Shown: positions 24,851 to 33,604 of the stretch, piece by piece
Position numbering within the stretch: position 1 is the stretch's first letter
How the letters are laid out: every line of letters begins with the position of its first letter
NCBI GenBank assembly: GCA_020638455.1
Contig: JACKIK010000007.1
Span: 1 to 60,954, forward strand
DNA from: Hyphomonas sp.
Lineage (GTDB): Bacteria; Pseudomonadota; Alphaproteobacteria; Caulobacterales; Hyphomonadaceae
DNA: 60,954 bases
Reading direction: 5' to 3'
Translations under genes and position numbers: made by a program
The notes under the pieces: model-generated
Database searches by the model: none
The model's input: only the letters and a program-made list of their open reading frames with translations
What the model was told of the DNA's origin: nothing

Positions 24851-27106
24851 ATGGACGGCAGCGCCCTTTCCGCTCAGGAAAAAGGGGCTGGCGCGGCACC
24901 CCCGGCCGAGGCGGCCGCGGCCGGACACCATATCCTCACCCGCGAAGAACTGATCGCCAAGGTCCGCGCCTATCACCCGCGCGTGAAATCCGAACTGCTG
25001 GGCGCAGCGTATGACTTCGCCAAGAAGCAGCACGGCGAACAGACCCGCGATTCCGGCGAAGCCTATTATTCCCACCCGGTCGAGGTGGCGAGCCTGCTGG
25101 CCGATGTGAAGCTGGATGAAGTCACGATCGTGGCGGGGCTGCTCCATGATGTGGTCGAAGACGTCGACGAGATCGACATCGGCGAGATCGAAGTGCGTTT
25201 CGGGGCCGATGTTGCCGAACTCGTCGACGGCGTCACCAAGCTCGACAAGCTGGACTTCAGCTCCAAGGAAGTGGCGCAGGCCGAGAACTTCCAGAAATTC
25301 ATCCTCGCGACGACGAGCGACATTCGCGTGCTTCTGGTGAAGCTGGCCGACCGCCTGCACAACATGCGCACGCTGCACTTCCGCAAGAAGGCCGAAAGCC
25401 GGGAGCGGACGGCGCGCGAGACGATGGACATCTACGCGCCGCTGGCCCGGCGCGTCGGCCTCTACCAGCTCGCTGCCGAGATGGAAGACCTCGCCTTCGA
25501 GGAACTCAACCCCGAAGCGCGGCGCGCCATCCTCTACCGCCAGGAAGAACTGGCGCTGGAAAACGCCAACGACCTCGAGCGCATCCGCGATGACCTGCAG
25601 CAGCTGATGGACCTTGCCGGTATCAAGTGCCGCATCAAGGGGCGCAAGAAAGCGCCTTACTCGCTGTGGCGCAAGCTGGAGCGGAAGTCGATTTCGTTCC
25701 GTGACGTCGCGGACCTGTTCGCGTTCCGCATCATTGTTCAGAACACGGAAGACTGCTATCGCGTCCTCGGCGAGGTGCACACGCTGTGGGCATGCATCCC
25801 GGACCGGTTCCGCGATTTCATTTCCGTGCCGAAGCCGAACGGGTACCAGAGCCTGCACACAACCGTGCGGGCTTCCGGCAACCGCCGCGTCGAACTACAG
25901 ATCCGCACCGAAGCGATGGACCAGACGGCCGAGTTCGGCGTTGCCGCCCACTGGGGCTACAAGAACAAGCAGTACGGCTTCGACATCGAGTCAGCCCGCG
26001 CCGCCGGCCTCGACCCGGCAGCCAGCCTTGAAGCCTTTTCCGGCCTTATCCAGGACGGCGCGGATGCCAAGGAATTCCTCGAACACGCCAAGCTCGAAAT
26101 GTACCGCGAGCACGTGTTCACCTTTACGCCGAAAGGGAAGCTGATCATCCTGCCGGCCGGCGCCATGCCGCTGGATTTTGCCTATGCCGTGCACTCCGCC
26201 GTCGGGGACTCCTGCGTCGGAGTGAAGGTCAATGGTGAGGTCAAGGCCCTTCGCCGGCCGCTCAAGAATGGTGACGTGGTGGAGATCGTCAGGGGCAAAC
26301 GCCCGGCGCCGATCCATGGCTGGGAAGGTCTGGCGATCACGGGCCGGGCGCGCTCGGCCATGCGCAAGCTGGTGCGCGAGCGTGACACGGCGGACTTCCG
26401 CCGCCTTGGCGAGGGGCTGATCAATGTCGCCCTGCGCCGGGCAGGGATCGACCCGGTCGATCTGAAGATGAACCATACGGCGCGGCTTGCGGGCTTCGAG
26501 ACGCGCGAGGAAATGGCCGAGGCGGTGGGGCGCGGGAAGATAAGCTCGGCCGATGTGATCATGGCGGCCTTTCCCGGCTACCGGCCCGATCCGGTCGATG
26601 ATCCGGCGAAGACGAAACTCGATTCCAAGCACGCGCCGCTGCTGGTCGCCGGGCAGGATCTGACACCCGGCGTGACGCTGCATCTCGGCCAGTGCTGCTG
26701 CCCGCTGCCGGGCGACCGGATCATGGGCGTGCAGGTGCCGGACAAGGGCGTCGTCGTGCACGTCGCCAGCTGTCCGAAGCTCGCCGAATATGATGACAAG
26801 CCGGAACTGTGGGTGGACCTGAAGTGGACCGAGCTCGCCCGCACCGATGCGATGGCCGTCGGCCGCATCCGTATCAATGCAGCGAATGAGCGGGGCGTGC
26901 TGGCCAAGCTGTGCGCGGCTGTCGCGCAGGCAAACGGCAACATCGTCAGCATCGCAACCGCCGACCGCCGGCCGGATTTCATCGAGCTGATCATGGAAAT
27001 CGAGGTTGAAGACCTGAAGCGCCTGACGCAGATACTGGCCGCGCTCCGGTCGCTCGCTGTGGTCGACCGGGCAGTGCGCGACCAGGAGGGTGCGGATGAC
27101 CAATGA
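24851..27106 (+). CDS. spoT: Bifunctional (p)ppGpp synthetase/hydrolase
   Basis: A 751-residue Rel/SpoT enzyme. Order: N-terminal HD hydrolase domain (SHPVEVASLLADVKL, VAGLLHDVVEDV), synthetase domain (GRKKAPYSLWRKLERKS, FRIIVQNTEDCYRVLGEVH), TGS domain (FTPKGKLIILPAGAMPLDFA) and a C-terminal zinc-finger and ACT region (VGRIRINAANERGVLAKLC). Both catalytic domains look intact, so it makes and destroys (p)ppGpp in the stringent response. AGGAGG (24841-24846) is its ribosome site. An internal overlap with pyrE lies at its end. Confidence 0.96.
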   Translation: MDGSALSAQEKGAGAAPPAEAAAAGHHILTREELIAKVRAYHPRVKSELLGAAYDFAKKQHGEQTRDSGEAYYSHPVEVASLLADVKLDEVTIVAGLLHDVVEDVDEIDIGEIEVRFGADVAELVDGVTKLDKLDFSSKEVAQAENFQKFILATTSDIRVLLVKLADRLHNMRTLHFRKKAESRERTARETMDIYAPLARRVGLYQLAAEMEDLAFEELNPEARRAILYRQEELALENANDLERIRDDLQQLMDLAGIKCRIKGRKKAPYSLWRKLERKSISFRDVADLFAFRIIVQNTEDCYRVLGEVHTLWACIPDRFRDFISVPKPNGYQSLHTTVRASGNRRVELQIRTEAMDQTAEFGVAAHWGYKNKQYGFDIESARAAGLDPAASLEAFSGLIQDGADAKEFLEHAKLEMYREHVFTFTPKGKLIILPAGAMPLDFAYAVHSAVGDSCVGVKVNGEVKALRRPLKNGDVVEIVRGKRPAPIHGWEGLAITGRARSAMRKLVRERDTADFRRLGEGLINVALRRAGIDPVDLKMNHTARLAGFETREEMAEAVGRGKISSADVIMAAFPGYRPDPVDDPAKTKLDSKHAPLLVAGQDLTPGVTLHLGQCCCPLPGDRIMGVQVPDKGVVVHVASCPKLAEYDDKPELWVDLKWTELARTDAMAVGRIRINAANERGVLAKLCAAVAQANGNIVSIATADRRPDFIELIMEIEVEDLKRLTQILAALRSLAVVDRAVRDQEGADDQ

Positions 27107-27677
27107 AGAGGTGCTCGCGGTGTTCCGCGAGTCGGGGGCGCTGCTGGAGGGGCATTTCATTCTCTCCTCGGGCCGGCGCAGCCCGGTCTTCCTTCAGAAA
27201 GCGCTGGTCTTTTCGCAGCCGGACCAGTCCGAAAAGCTGTGCGCGGCGCTGGCGAAGAAGCTAAAAGAGACATTCGGCCGGATCGATGTGGTTGCCGGGC
27301 CGGCGGTCGGCGGAATTATTCCGGGATATGAGCTGGCGCGCCAATTGGGCTGCCGTGCGATCTTTGCCGAACGCGTGGACGGCCAGCTGCAGTTCCGCCG
27401 CGGATTTTCCATCGCGCCGGGCGAGCGCGTGCTGATCGCCGAGGATATTGTTACGACGGGGCTTTCCTTCCGCGAAACGGTGGAAGCGCTGGAGAAACTG
27501 CCGGGCGAAGTCGTCGGCGGCGCCTGCATCATCGATCGCTCCAACGGACGCGCCGATGTCGGCTGCAGGCTGGTTTCGCTGGCGGCCGTCGATTTTCCGG
27601 ACTACGATCCGGATGATCTGCCTGCGGAGCTTGCAGCGATTCCCGCCGTCAAGCCGGGGTCCCGGGGGCTCGCCTGA
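27096..27677 (+). CDS. pyrE: Orotate phosphoribosyltransferase
   Basis: A 193-residue enzyme. VVAGPAVGGIIPGYELARQ and VLIAEDIVTTGLSFRETVE contain the PRPP-binding loop region; ERVDGQLQFRRGFS and LSSGRRSPVFLQ fit the substrate pocket. It joins orotate and PRPP to OMP in pyrimidine synthesis. ATG 27096 has AGGAGG six bases upstream; it overlaps spoT by 11 bases. Confidence 0.94.
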   Translation: MTNEEVLAVFRESGALLEGHFILSSGRRSPVFLQKALVFSQPDQSEKLCAALAKKLKETFGRIDVVAGPAVGGIIPGYELARQLGCRAIFAERVDGQLQFRRGFSIAPGERVLIAEDIVTTGLSFRETVEALEKLPGEVVGGACIIDRSNGRADVGCRLVSLAAVDFPDYDPDDLPAELAAIPAVKPGSRGLA

Positions 27678-28432
27678 TGGCAGACCGCCTGCGCCTTGGC
27701 GTCAACATCGACCATGTGGCAACGATCCGGAACGCCCGGGGCGGGGCGCATCCCGATCCGGCGCGGGCCGCGGGGATCGCGGCAGTGGCCGGAGCGGACG
27801 GCATCACCATCCATCTGCGCGAAGACCGCCGGCATATTCGTGACGGGGATCTCGAGGCGATCCGCGCTGCGAGCCGGCTGCCGATCAATCTCGAAATGGC
27901 CGCCACAACGGAAATGACGGACATCGCCTGCAGGTTCCGTCCGCATGCGGCCTGCCTCGTGCCGGAGAAGCGCGAGGAGCGTACGACCGAGGGCGGGCTG
28001 GATGTTGCAGGCCTGCACAACCAGATAGCGCCGGTTGTCAGCCGCCTTCTGGAGGCAGGCGCGCGCGTTTCCCTGTTCATCGAGCCGGACCCGGTGCAGA
28101 TCGCCGTGGCAGAAGTGCTGAAGGCGCCGGTGGTGGAACTCCACACGGGCAAATATGCAGAGCTCTGGATCGAAGGTGGTGCGGAGGCGGCCGCCGACGA
28201 ACTGGAACGCCTGAAGCGCGCAGCCGCGGAAGCACGCAAGCGGGGAATCGAGCCGCACGCCGGGCACGGCCTCACGTTCGATAATGTGGGGCCGGTCGCA
28301 GCGATACCCGAACTCGCCGAACTCAATATCGGCCACTTCATCATCGGCGAAGCGATCTTCATCGGTCTCGACGCCGCCATCCGCGAAATGCGCCGCTGCA
28401 TGGACGAGGCCAGAAGCAAGGCAGGCGCATGA
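27677..28432 (+). CDS. pdxJ: Pyridoxine 5'-phosphate synthase
   Basis: A 251-residue PdxJ with LGVNIDHVATIRNARGG, HLREDRRHIRDGDL, PVVELHTGKYAELW and PHAGHGLTFDNV. It condenses 1-deoxyxylulose 5-phosphate with 3-amino-2-oxopropyl phosphate in vitamin B6 synthesis. Overlaps pyrE by one base and acpS by four. Confidence 0.96.
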   Translation: MADRLRLGVNIDHVATIRNARGGAHPDPARAAGIAAVAGADGITIHLREDRRHIRDGDLEAIRAASRLPINLEMAATTEMTDIACRFRPHAACLVPEKREERTTEGGLDVAGLHNQIAPVVSRLLEAGARVSLFIEPDPVQIAVAEVLKAPVVELHTGKYAELWIEGGAEAAADELERLKRAAAEARKRGIEPHAGHGLTFDNVGPVAAIPELAELNIGHFIIGEAIFIGLDAAIREMRRCMDEARSKAGA

Positions 28433-28839
28433 TCATCGGCATCGGCAACGATCTCTGCAATATCGAGCGGATCGAGCAGACGCTGGCCCGCTTCGGTGAG
28501 CGGTTCGAGCAGCGCGTCTTTACGGAGACCGAGATCGCGCTCGCGCGGCGGCGCCACCGCACGGCGGAGACCTATGCCAAGCGCTTCGCGGCCAAGGAGG
28601 CCTGTGCCAAGGCGCTGGGCACCGGCGTGCCGCGCCGTGGCGTGCACTGGAAGGACCTGGGCGTCATCAACCTGCCGACGGGCAAGCCGACGCTTGCGCT
28701 TACGGGCGGGGCCGCGGTCCGGCTTGCCTCGCTGACGCCGGCCGGGCACGATGTCATGATCCATCTGACGATCACGGATGATCATCCATGGGCAGAAGCG
28801 CATGTGATTATCGAGGCGCTGCCGGCGGGGCTCGCATGA
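28429..28839 (+). CDS. acpS: Holo-[acyl-carrier-protein] synthase
   Basis: A 136-residue AcpS: MIIGIGNDLCNIERI carries the metal Asp, and YAKRFAAKEACAKALGTG holds the conserved KxAxxKAxG stretch. It transfers the phosphopantetheine arm of CoA to acyl carrier protein. It overlaps pdxJ and rnc by four bases each. In many alphaproteobacteria lepB lies between acpS and rnc; here it does not. Confidence 0.94.
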   Translation: MIIGIGNDLCNIERIEQTLARFGERFEQRVFTETEIALARRRHRTAETYAKRFAAKEACAKALGTGVPRRGVHWKDLGVINLPTGKPTLALTGGAAVRLASLTPAGHDVMIHLTITDDHPWAEAHVIIEALPAGLA

Positions 28840-29591
28840 AACCCGCGCGTCCCAAACGCACGCGCCTGCGTGACAAGGCGAAGTCGCCGGCGCCATCCCT
28901 GGCAGAGGCCGAGCTGAAGGCGCTGCAGGCGACCATCGGCTACAAATTCAAGGACGCCGCACTGATTGTCCGGGCGCTGACGCATCCAAGCGCCGTGGGA
29001 AATGGAGATGCCGTGCGGGACTCCAACCAGCGACTCGAATTCCTGGGGGACAGGGTGCTGAACCTGATCATCGCCGAGCGGCTGATCGAGCGCCGCAAGA
29101 CCGAGAGCGAAGGGGATCTTGCACCGCGCCTCAACCGGCTCGTGAAGAAAGGTGCCTGCGCCGATGCCATGCGGCACCTCGCCCTGCAGGACTATGTCAT
29201 CCTGTCGGATGGTGAGATTGCCTCCGGCGGACGGGACCGGGAGTCGACGCTGGGCGATGCCTGTGAGGCAGTCATCGGCGCGATCTATCAGGACGGCGGT
29301 CTCGCTCCGGCCCGGAAGTTCATAGAGAAGGGCTGGGCGCCGCAATTCGCCTCGGCGCCGGCCGAGACGAAAGACCCGAAGACGCGGCTCCAGGAGTGGG
29401 CGCAGGGCCAGGGCCTTCCGTTGCCGGAGTACAATGTGCTGAGCCGGTCAGGCCCGGACCATGTCCCTGTCTATGAAATCGAGGCGCGCGTTGGCGGCCG
29501 GGGCGCTGCCGTCGCAACGGGCCCATCAAAACGCGAAGCCGAGCGAAGCGCCGCCGCGCTGCTGCTGCAATCCCTGTCAGGAAACACATGA
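28836..29591 (+). CDS. rnc: Ribonuclease III
   Basis: A 251-residue RNase III. NQRLEFLGDRVLNLIIAERL is the family signature and GDACEAVIGAIYQDGGL the second acidic site. A double-stranded RNA-binding domain follows (KTRLQEWAQGQGLPLPEYN, GPSKREAERSAAALLL). It has a Lys/Arg-rich N-terminal tail. Start 28836 overlaps the acpS stop in ATGA. It processes rRNA and dsRNA. Confidence 0.95.
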   Translation: MKPARPKRTRLRDKAKSPAPSLAEAELKALQATIGYKFKDAALIVRALTHPSAVGNGDAVRDSNQRLEFLGDRVLNLIIAERLIERRKTESEGDLAPRLNRLVKKGACADAMRHLALQDYVILSDGEIASGGRDRESTLGDACEAVIGAIYQDGGLAPARKFIEKGWAPQFASAPAETKDPKTRLQEWAQGQGLPLPEYNVLSRSGPDHVPVYEIEARVGGRGAAVATGPSKREAERSAAALLLQSLSGNT

Positions 29592-30535
29592 GCGACACAG
29601 AGATCACCCATGCCGGCTTCTGCGCCATTATCGGCGCGCCGAATGCCGGCAAGTCCACGCTGACCAATGCGCTGGTCGGCGCCAAAGTGGCCATCGTCAC
29701 GCACAAGGTGCAGACGACTCGCTTTCCCGTGCGGGGCGTTGCGCAGACGGACAACACCCAGATTGTGCTGGTCGACACGCCCGGAATCTTCGCTGCGAAG
29801 CGCCGGCTGGACCGCGCCATGGTGAAGGCGGCCTGGAGCGGGGCGGAAGACGCCGACGCCATCGTCCACCTGATCGATGCCGCCGCTTGGGTCGCCGACA
29901 AGAGCGGCAAGGAAACTGCCGCGCAGAAGCATTCCATCGAGGATGACCGGCGTGTCATCGAACAGCTGAAGGCAAGCGGCCGGAAAGCCATTCTTGCGCT
30001 GAACAAGATCGACCTGTTCCCGCACGATCAGGTATTGCCCATCATGGCGGAGCTGAACGAGACCGGCGTCTATGACGAGATCCACATGATCTCTGCCGAA
30101 AAGGGCGACGGTGTCGGCAAACTCGAAAAGGCCATCGCGGCGCGAATGCCGGAGGGCCCGGCATTGTACCCGCCGGACCAGGTGGCGGACTTGCCGATGC
30201 GCCTGCTGGCGGCGGAAGTCACACGCGAGAAGCTGATGCTGCGCCTTCATCAGGAATTGCCTTACCAGCTGATGGTGGAGACCGAGAGCTGGGAGGAGCG
30301 CAAGGACGGTTCCGTCCGTGTGCAGCAGGTGATCGTCGTCGGCCGCGAGAACCACAAATCCATGGTGCTCGGCAAGGGCGGCGCGACGATCAAGGAGATC
30401 GGCCGGATGGCGCGCGAGGAATTGTCCGAGATGCTCGGCTGCAAGGTCCACCTGTTCCTGTTCGTCAAAGTGGACGAGCGCTGGCAGGAGCGGCGCGAGA
30501 GTTATCAGGGGCTGGGCCTCGAATTTGATGTCTAG
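29588..30535 (+). CDS. era: GTPase Era
   Basis: A 315-residue Era: IIGAPNAGKSTLTNALVG (P-loop), TTRFPVRGV, VLVDTPGIF (G3), NKIDLF (G4) and a KH domain with QVIVVGRENHKSMVLGKGG. It binds 16S rRNA and aids 30S subunit assembly. Its ATG overlaps the rnc stop in ATGA. Confidence 0.96.
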   Translation: MSDTEITHAGFCAIIGAPNAGKSTLTNALVGAKVAIVTHKVQTTRFPVRGVAQTDNTQIVLVDTPGIFAAKRRLDRAMVKAAWSGAEDADAIVHLIDAAAWVADKSGKETAAQKHSIEDDRRVIEQLKASGRKAILALNKIDLFPHDQVLPIMAELNETGVYDEIHMISAEKGDGVGKLEKAIAARMPEGPALYPPDQVADLPMRLLAAEVTREKLMLRLHQELPYQLMVETESWEERKDGSVRVQQVIVVGRENHKSMVLGKGGATIKEIGRMAREELSEMLGCKVHLFLFVKVDERWQERRESYQGLGLEFDV

Positions 30536-30540
30536 GCGCG

Positions 30541-31266
30541 ATGAACTGGTCCGATGACGGAATTATCCTGGGAGGCCGCCGCTTCGGCGAGGGCGGGCTC
30601 ATCCTGGATGTTCTGACGCGGACGAGAGGGCGCCGTGCCGGCCTTGTCTATGGCGGCAATTCGCGCCGGCGGCGCGCGCAGTATGAAGCCGGAAATTCGG
30701 TGTCCCTGTCGTGGACCGGGCGGCTGGAAGACCAGCTCGGCCGGTTCGACGTGGCCGAGGCGAGCCGGGAGCGCGCCTCCCATGTGCTGGACGATCCAAG
30801 GGCGCTGGCAGCGATTTCTTCCATCACAGCCCTGCTGCGCGCTGCGGTGGATGAGGGCGATGTGGCGGGCTCGGCCATGTTCGGGGCGACCGAGGTGCTG
30901 CTCGACCAGATCGAGGCGCGGGAAATCTGGCCAGCCCTTTATGTGCGCTGGGAGCTCGGCCTGCTGTCGGCGCTCGGCTTCGGGCTGGACCTTGAGGAAT
31001 GCGCGATCAGCGGCGCGAATGACGGGCTGACCCATGTCTCGCCGCGTACGGGCCGTGCCGTGCGAGGGTCGGAGGCAGAGGACTATGTTGCGCGCCTCCT
31101 GCGCCTGCCGGAATTCCTGGTCTCGCCCGCTGCGCCGGTGACGCCGGAGGACATTGCCGACGGGCTGAAGCTGACGGGGTACTTCCTCGAGGCGCGCGTC
31201 TTCCACGCCATGAACCGCGCCATGCCGCCGGAACGGGAGCGGCTGGTGAAACGGCTGGTGGGATGA
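30541..31266 (+). CDS. recO: DNA repair protein RecO
   Basis: A 241-residue RecO: MNWSDDGIILGGRRFGEGGL is the OB-fold opening, and GRRAGLVYGGNSRRRRAQYE fits the family. It loads RecA with RecR. It lies five bases after era and is the last gene of the operon; a palindromic repeat follows. Confidence 0.92.
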   Translation: MNWSDDGIILGGRRFGEGGLILDVLTRTRGRRAGLVYGGNSRRRRAQYEAGNSVSLSWTGRLEDQLGRFDVAEASRERASHVLDDPRALAAISSITALLRAAVDEGDVAGSAMFGATEVLLDQIEAREIWPALYVRWELGLLSALGFGLDLEECAISGANDGLTHVSPRTGRAVRGSEAEDYVARLLRLPEFLVSPAAPVTPEDIADGLKLTGYFLEARVFHAMNRAMPPERERLVKRLVG

Positions 31267-31284
31267 GAGCGCATTTCGTTCGGC

Positions 31285-31364
31285 GCTCATCCCGGCGAAA
31301 GGCGGGATCCAGAACTGCAGGCACGACACCCGCGATGCTGGGCCCCGGCTTTCGCCGGGGTGAG
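31285..31364. repeat. Palindromic dispersed repeat, copy 1
   Basis: Left arm CTCATCCCGGCGAAAGGCGG, right arm CCCCGGCTTTCGCCGGGGTGAG (shown partly), giving a large stem with a variable middle. A second copy lies at 41423-41503. It sits between convergent recO and the GST gene, where it could end transcription. It looks like a REP-type element common in alphaproteobacteria. Confidence 0.75.
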
Positions 31365-31377
31365 TGGAGATGTGGAT

Positions 31378-31989
31378 TTAGGCCTTCGCGCTGGGGCGCT
31401 CGGAGATCTTCGCGTACCACGCGCCGACATTCTTCAGCGCCGGGTCCAGCGGCTGGCCGACCTGTGTGCCGAAGGTCTGAAAGCAATAGAGCAGCACGTC
31501 CGCGAGGCTGAATTTGTCGCCGCCGATATAGGGCCGGCCCGCCAGCTGGCCGTCGAGGAATTTCAGCTTGTCCTGCGCGCAGGCTTTCAGGCCGTCGGCG
31601 GCTTCCGGCAGGCAGCGCATCCGATCCTTGAACATCGGCAGGCCTTCGGCATAGCGGAAGCCATTCGCCATCGGCTCGACAATGTTGAGGTCCACCCAGC
31701 GGGCCCAGCGCCGGTTCTGCGCGCGCGCTTCCGGGGTCGAGCCCATCATCGGCTCACCGGGGAACTTCTCGTCGAGATATTCGCAGATGGCGGTGATTTC
31801 CGTGACGACCGAGCCGTCGTCGAGCACGAGACAGGGCGACTGGCCGGCCGGGTTGGTGCCGAGGTAGGGATCCTGCCGGTTCTCGCCGGCCCTGATGTCG
31901 ATCTCCTCCATCGGGATTTCGATGCCGCGTTCGGCCATGAACATGCGCACGACGTGCGGATTGGGGCCAATGGAGTGGATGAGTTTCAT
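31378..31989 (-). CDS. Glutathione S-transferase
   Basis: A 203-residue GST. The thioredoxin-like N-domain has MKLIHSIGPNPHVVRMFMAE, NPAGQSPCLVLDDGSVVTE (cis-Pro and the Glu/Ser glutathione site) and ITAICEYLDEKFPGE. A helical C-domain follows with PYIGGDKFSLADVLLYC. The catalytic residue near the N-terminus seems to be Ser (HSIGPNP), fitting beta/zeta-like or theta-like classes. Substrate unknown. Confidence 0.88.
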   Translation of the reverse strand: MKLIHSIGPNPHVVRMFMAERGIEIPMEEIDIRAGENRQDPYLGTNPAGQSPCLVLDDGSVVTEITAICEYLDEKFPGEPMMGSTPEARAQNRRWARWVDLNIVEPMANGFRYAEGLPMFKDRMRCLPEAADGLKACAQDKLKFLDGQLAGRPYIGGDKFSLADVLLYCFQTFGTQVGQPLDPALKNVGAWYAKISERPSAKA

Positions 31990-32132
31990 GGTTTTCCTCC
32001 CGGGTTTTGTTTTGGAACTATTAGCTTCCTGCCCGATTGCGCAAGGGGGCTGGCATTCACTATCGGTTCAGGCTAGGCGGGCAAGGGTGACGGCGGGGTA
32101 GCCGGGCGTTTCCTTCCAGGAGGCTGATGCCA

Positions 32133-32321
32133 ATGAAATATCCAATGATTGCCGGCGCGTTGCTGGCCGTTTCGCTGACCGGCTGCGTGGCCGTGAGCGG
32201 GGTACACGACGATGTCGACGCCGTTGCCGCAAATACGGATCTCGCGATCCGCGTATGCGGCGGTGAAAACAACGTCAAGGAAGTCACCGACGACGGTTAC
32301 AAGTGCAAGACTGACGAATAG
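32133..32321 (+). CDS. Small hypothetical lipoprotein
   Basis: A 62-residue predicted lipoprotein: signal peptide to VSLTGC (Cys18), then a short mature part with two Cys (AIRVCGG, GYKCKTD). ATG 32133 is chosen because the AGGAGG ribosome site (32118-32123) is nine bases upstream; ATG 32127 is closer at three. No family recognised. Confidence 0.6.
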   Translation: MKYPMIAGALLAVSLTGCVAVSGVHDDVDAVAANTDLAIRVCGGENNVKEVTDDGYKCKTDE

Positions 32322-32375
32322 TCGTTGTCTGGGGCCGGGCGCCGGTGAAACGGGTGCCCGGCTTCGGAGGCATGC

Positions 32376-32789
32376 ATGCGCGGACTGGTGAACCACATAG
32401 ACCTGACTGTCCGGGATCCTCTGGCATCCCGGGATTTCTATGAAGCGGTGCTGGGCTTCCTCGGCTATCGCATCGTTGCAGTGCATGAACGCGGCATCGA
32501 TTTCGACCTTAAGACGCCGGAAGGCGCATTCACCTCCATCGGTATCATGAAGGCGAGCGGGCCGGGCGCGACGCAGCCGCACGATCGCTACTCACCGGGG
32601 CTGCACCACCTCGCCTGGAACGCAGCCGACCGGGCGGACGTGGACGCAATGTACCAGCTCCTGCTTCGTATCGGCGCGACCATTCTGGACCCGCCGGCGG
32701 ACTATCCGCGCTATGGACCCGGCTATTACGCCGTGTTCTTTTCAGACCCCGACGGGCTGAAGCTCGAATACGTCCACTGGCCGAAATGA
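32376..32789 (+). CDS. VOC family protein
   Basis: A 137-residue glyoxalase-fold protein. LVNHIDLTVRDPLASRDFY and GLHHLAWNAADRADVDAM give metal-ligand positions, and YYAVFFSDPDGLKLEYVHW ends with a conserved Glu region. VOC proteins include glyoxalases, dioxygenases and resistance proteins. Exact role unknown. It ends three bases before the stop of the convergent extensin-like gene. Confidence 0.85.
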   Translation: MRGLVNHIDLTVRDPLASRDFYEAVLGFLGYRIVAVHERGIDFDLKTPEGAFTSIGIMKASGPGATQPHDRYSPGLHHLAWNAADRADVDAMYQLLLRIGATILDPPADYPRYGPGYYAVFFSDPDGLKLEYVHWPK

Positions 32790-32791
32790 TG

Positions 32792-33475
32792 TCAGCGGCA
32801 GGCGCGGCCTGATCCCATGTCCATGTGGAAATGGTCGGCATGGGCGGCGTTGTAGTCCGGCCCGAGCGTGACTGAGAACAGGCCGCAGGCGCGGTCGTGG
32901 ACGAGGTGGAGGAACTGGTCTTCCTTACCGCCCTTGCCCCAGAAGGTCTTCACATCGATCAGCCGCCCGTCTTCCAGCCGGAAGCCGGAGATGTCGATGG
33001 CATTGGACGCGGCATGTTCTGACAACCGGCCCGAACCGGCAATGTTGCGGCAGGAATAGCTGCCATAGGTCTCGATCCGGGCGATGGGCGTGCTGAAATA
33101 CTTGATCGCAGCCGGCCGGGCGACGTGACGTTCCCAAACGTAAAGCGCCGCGGTTTCCGCGCACGTCATACGCAGCGTGGCGGAATAGGGTGTCAGCGAC
33201 CGGTCCAGCGTCAATCCGTTGTAAAGGCCGCACTTTTCGCCCCTCGCCGAGTCCGGCAGCGGCGTATAGAGCACGCCGGCATCATCGAGAGCCTTGAAGC
33301 AGAGCTCGTGATTCTTCTTCACCCGCGTCAGCTTGTGCCAGGTGCCGAGGCCGGGCTGCTCGGTCAGGTCGACGGGCGCGAACGGATTGTGCCGGGGCGG
33401 CGCCATCCACAGGAACAGGGCCACACACAACGCCGGAACTGTAATCAGCAGCACCCAGGCGCGGAACTCCGTCAT
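32792..33475 (-). CDS. Extensin-like domain protein
   Basis: A 227-residue protein with an N-terminal membrane segment (WVLLITVPALCVALFLW) and an extensin-like_C domain: SAATLRMTC-type stretch (SATLRMTCAETAALYVWE), YGSYSCRN, AIDISGFRLEDG and HADHFHMDMG. The HxDxHxD-like end resembles metal sites of D-Ala-D-Ala/VanY-type peptidases in related families, so cell-wall peptide hydrolysis is possible. Start 33475 is the first Met of this peptide; a longer open frame upstream is antisense to parC. Confidence 0.75.
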   Translation of the reverse strand: MTEFRAWVLLITVPALCVALFLWMAPPRHNPFAPVDLTEQPGLGTWHKLTRVKKNHELCFKALDDAGVLYTPLPDSARGEKCGLYNGLTLDRSLTPYSATLRMTCAETAALYVWERHVARPAAIKYFSTPIARIETYGSYSCRNIAGSGRLSEHAASNAIDISGFRLEDGRLIDVKTFWGKGGKEDQFLHLVHDRACGLFSVTLGPDYNAAHADHFHMDMGSGRACR

Positions 33476-33604
33476 CTGCAGCTCATCTCTTTGGGGTTCC
33501 TTAACCAAACAGCGATTTCTGTTAACTTCAGCGCGGCCGCGAGTCGAAGGCGATTCTGCTCGTGGACCTGCACCAGAATGTGGCAAGAAGTGTAAGGGGC
33601 CAGA

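Noticed and set aside
33476..33604. CtrA-type box (TTAA-N7-TTAA) upstream of parC
   Set aside because: The two TTAA elements at 33501 and 33522 are 17 bases apart, not seven.
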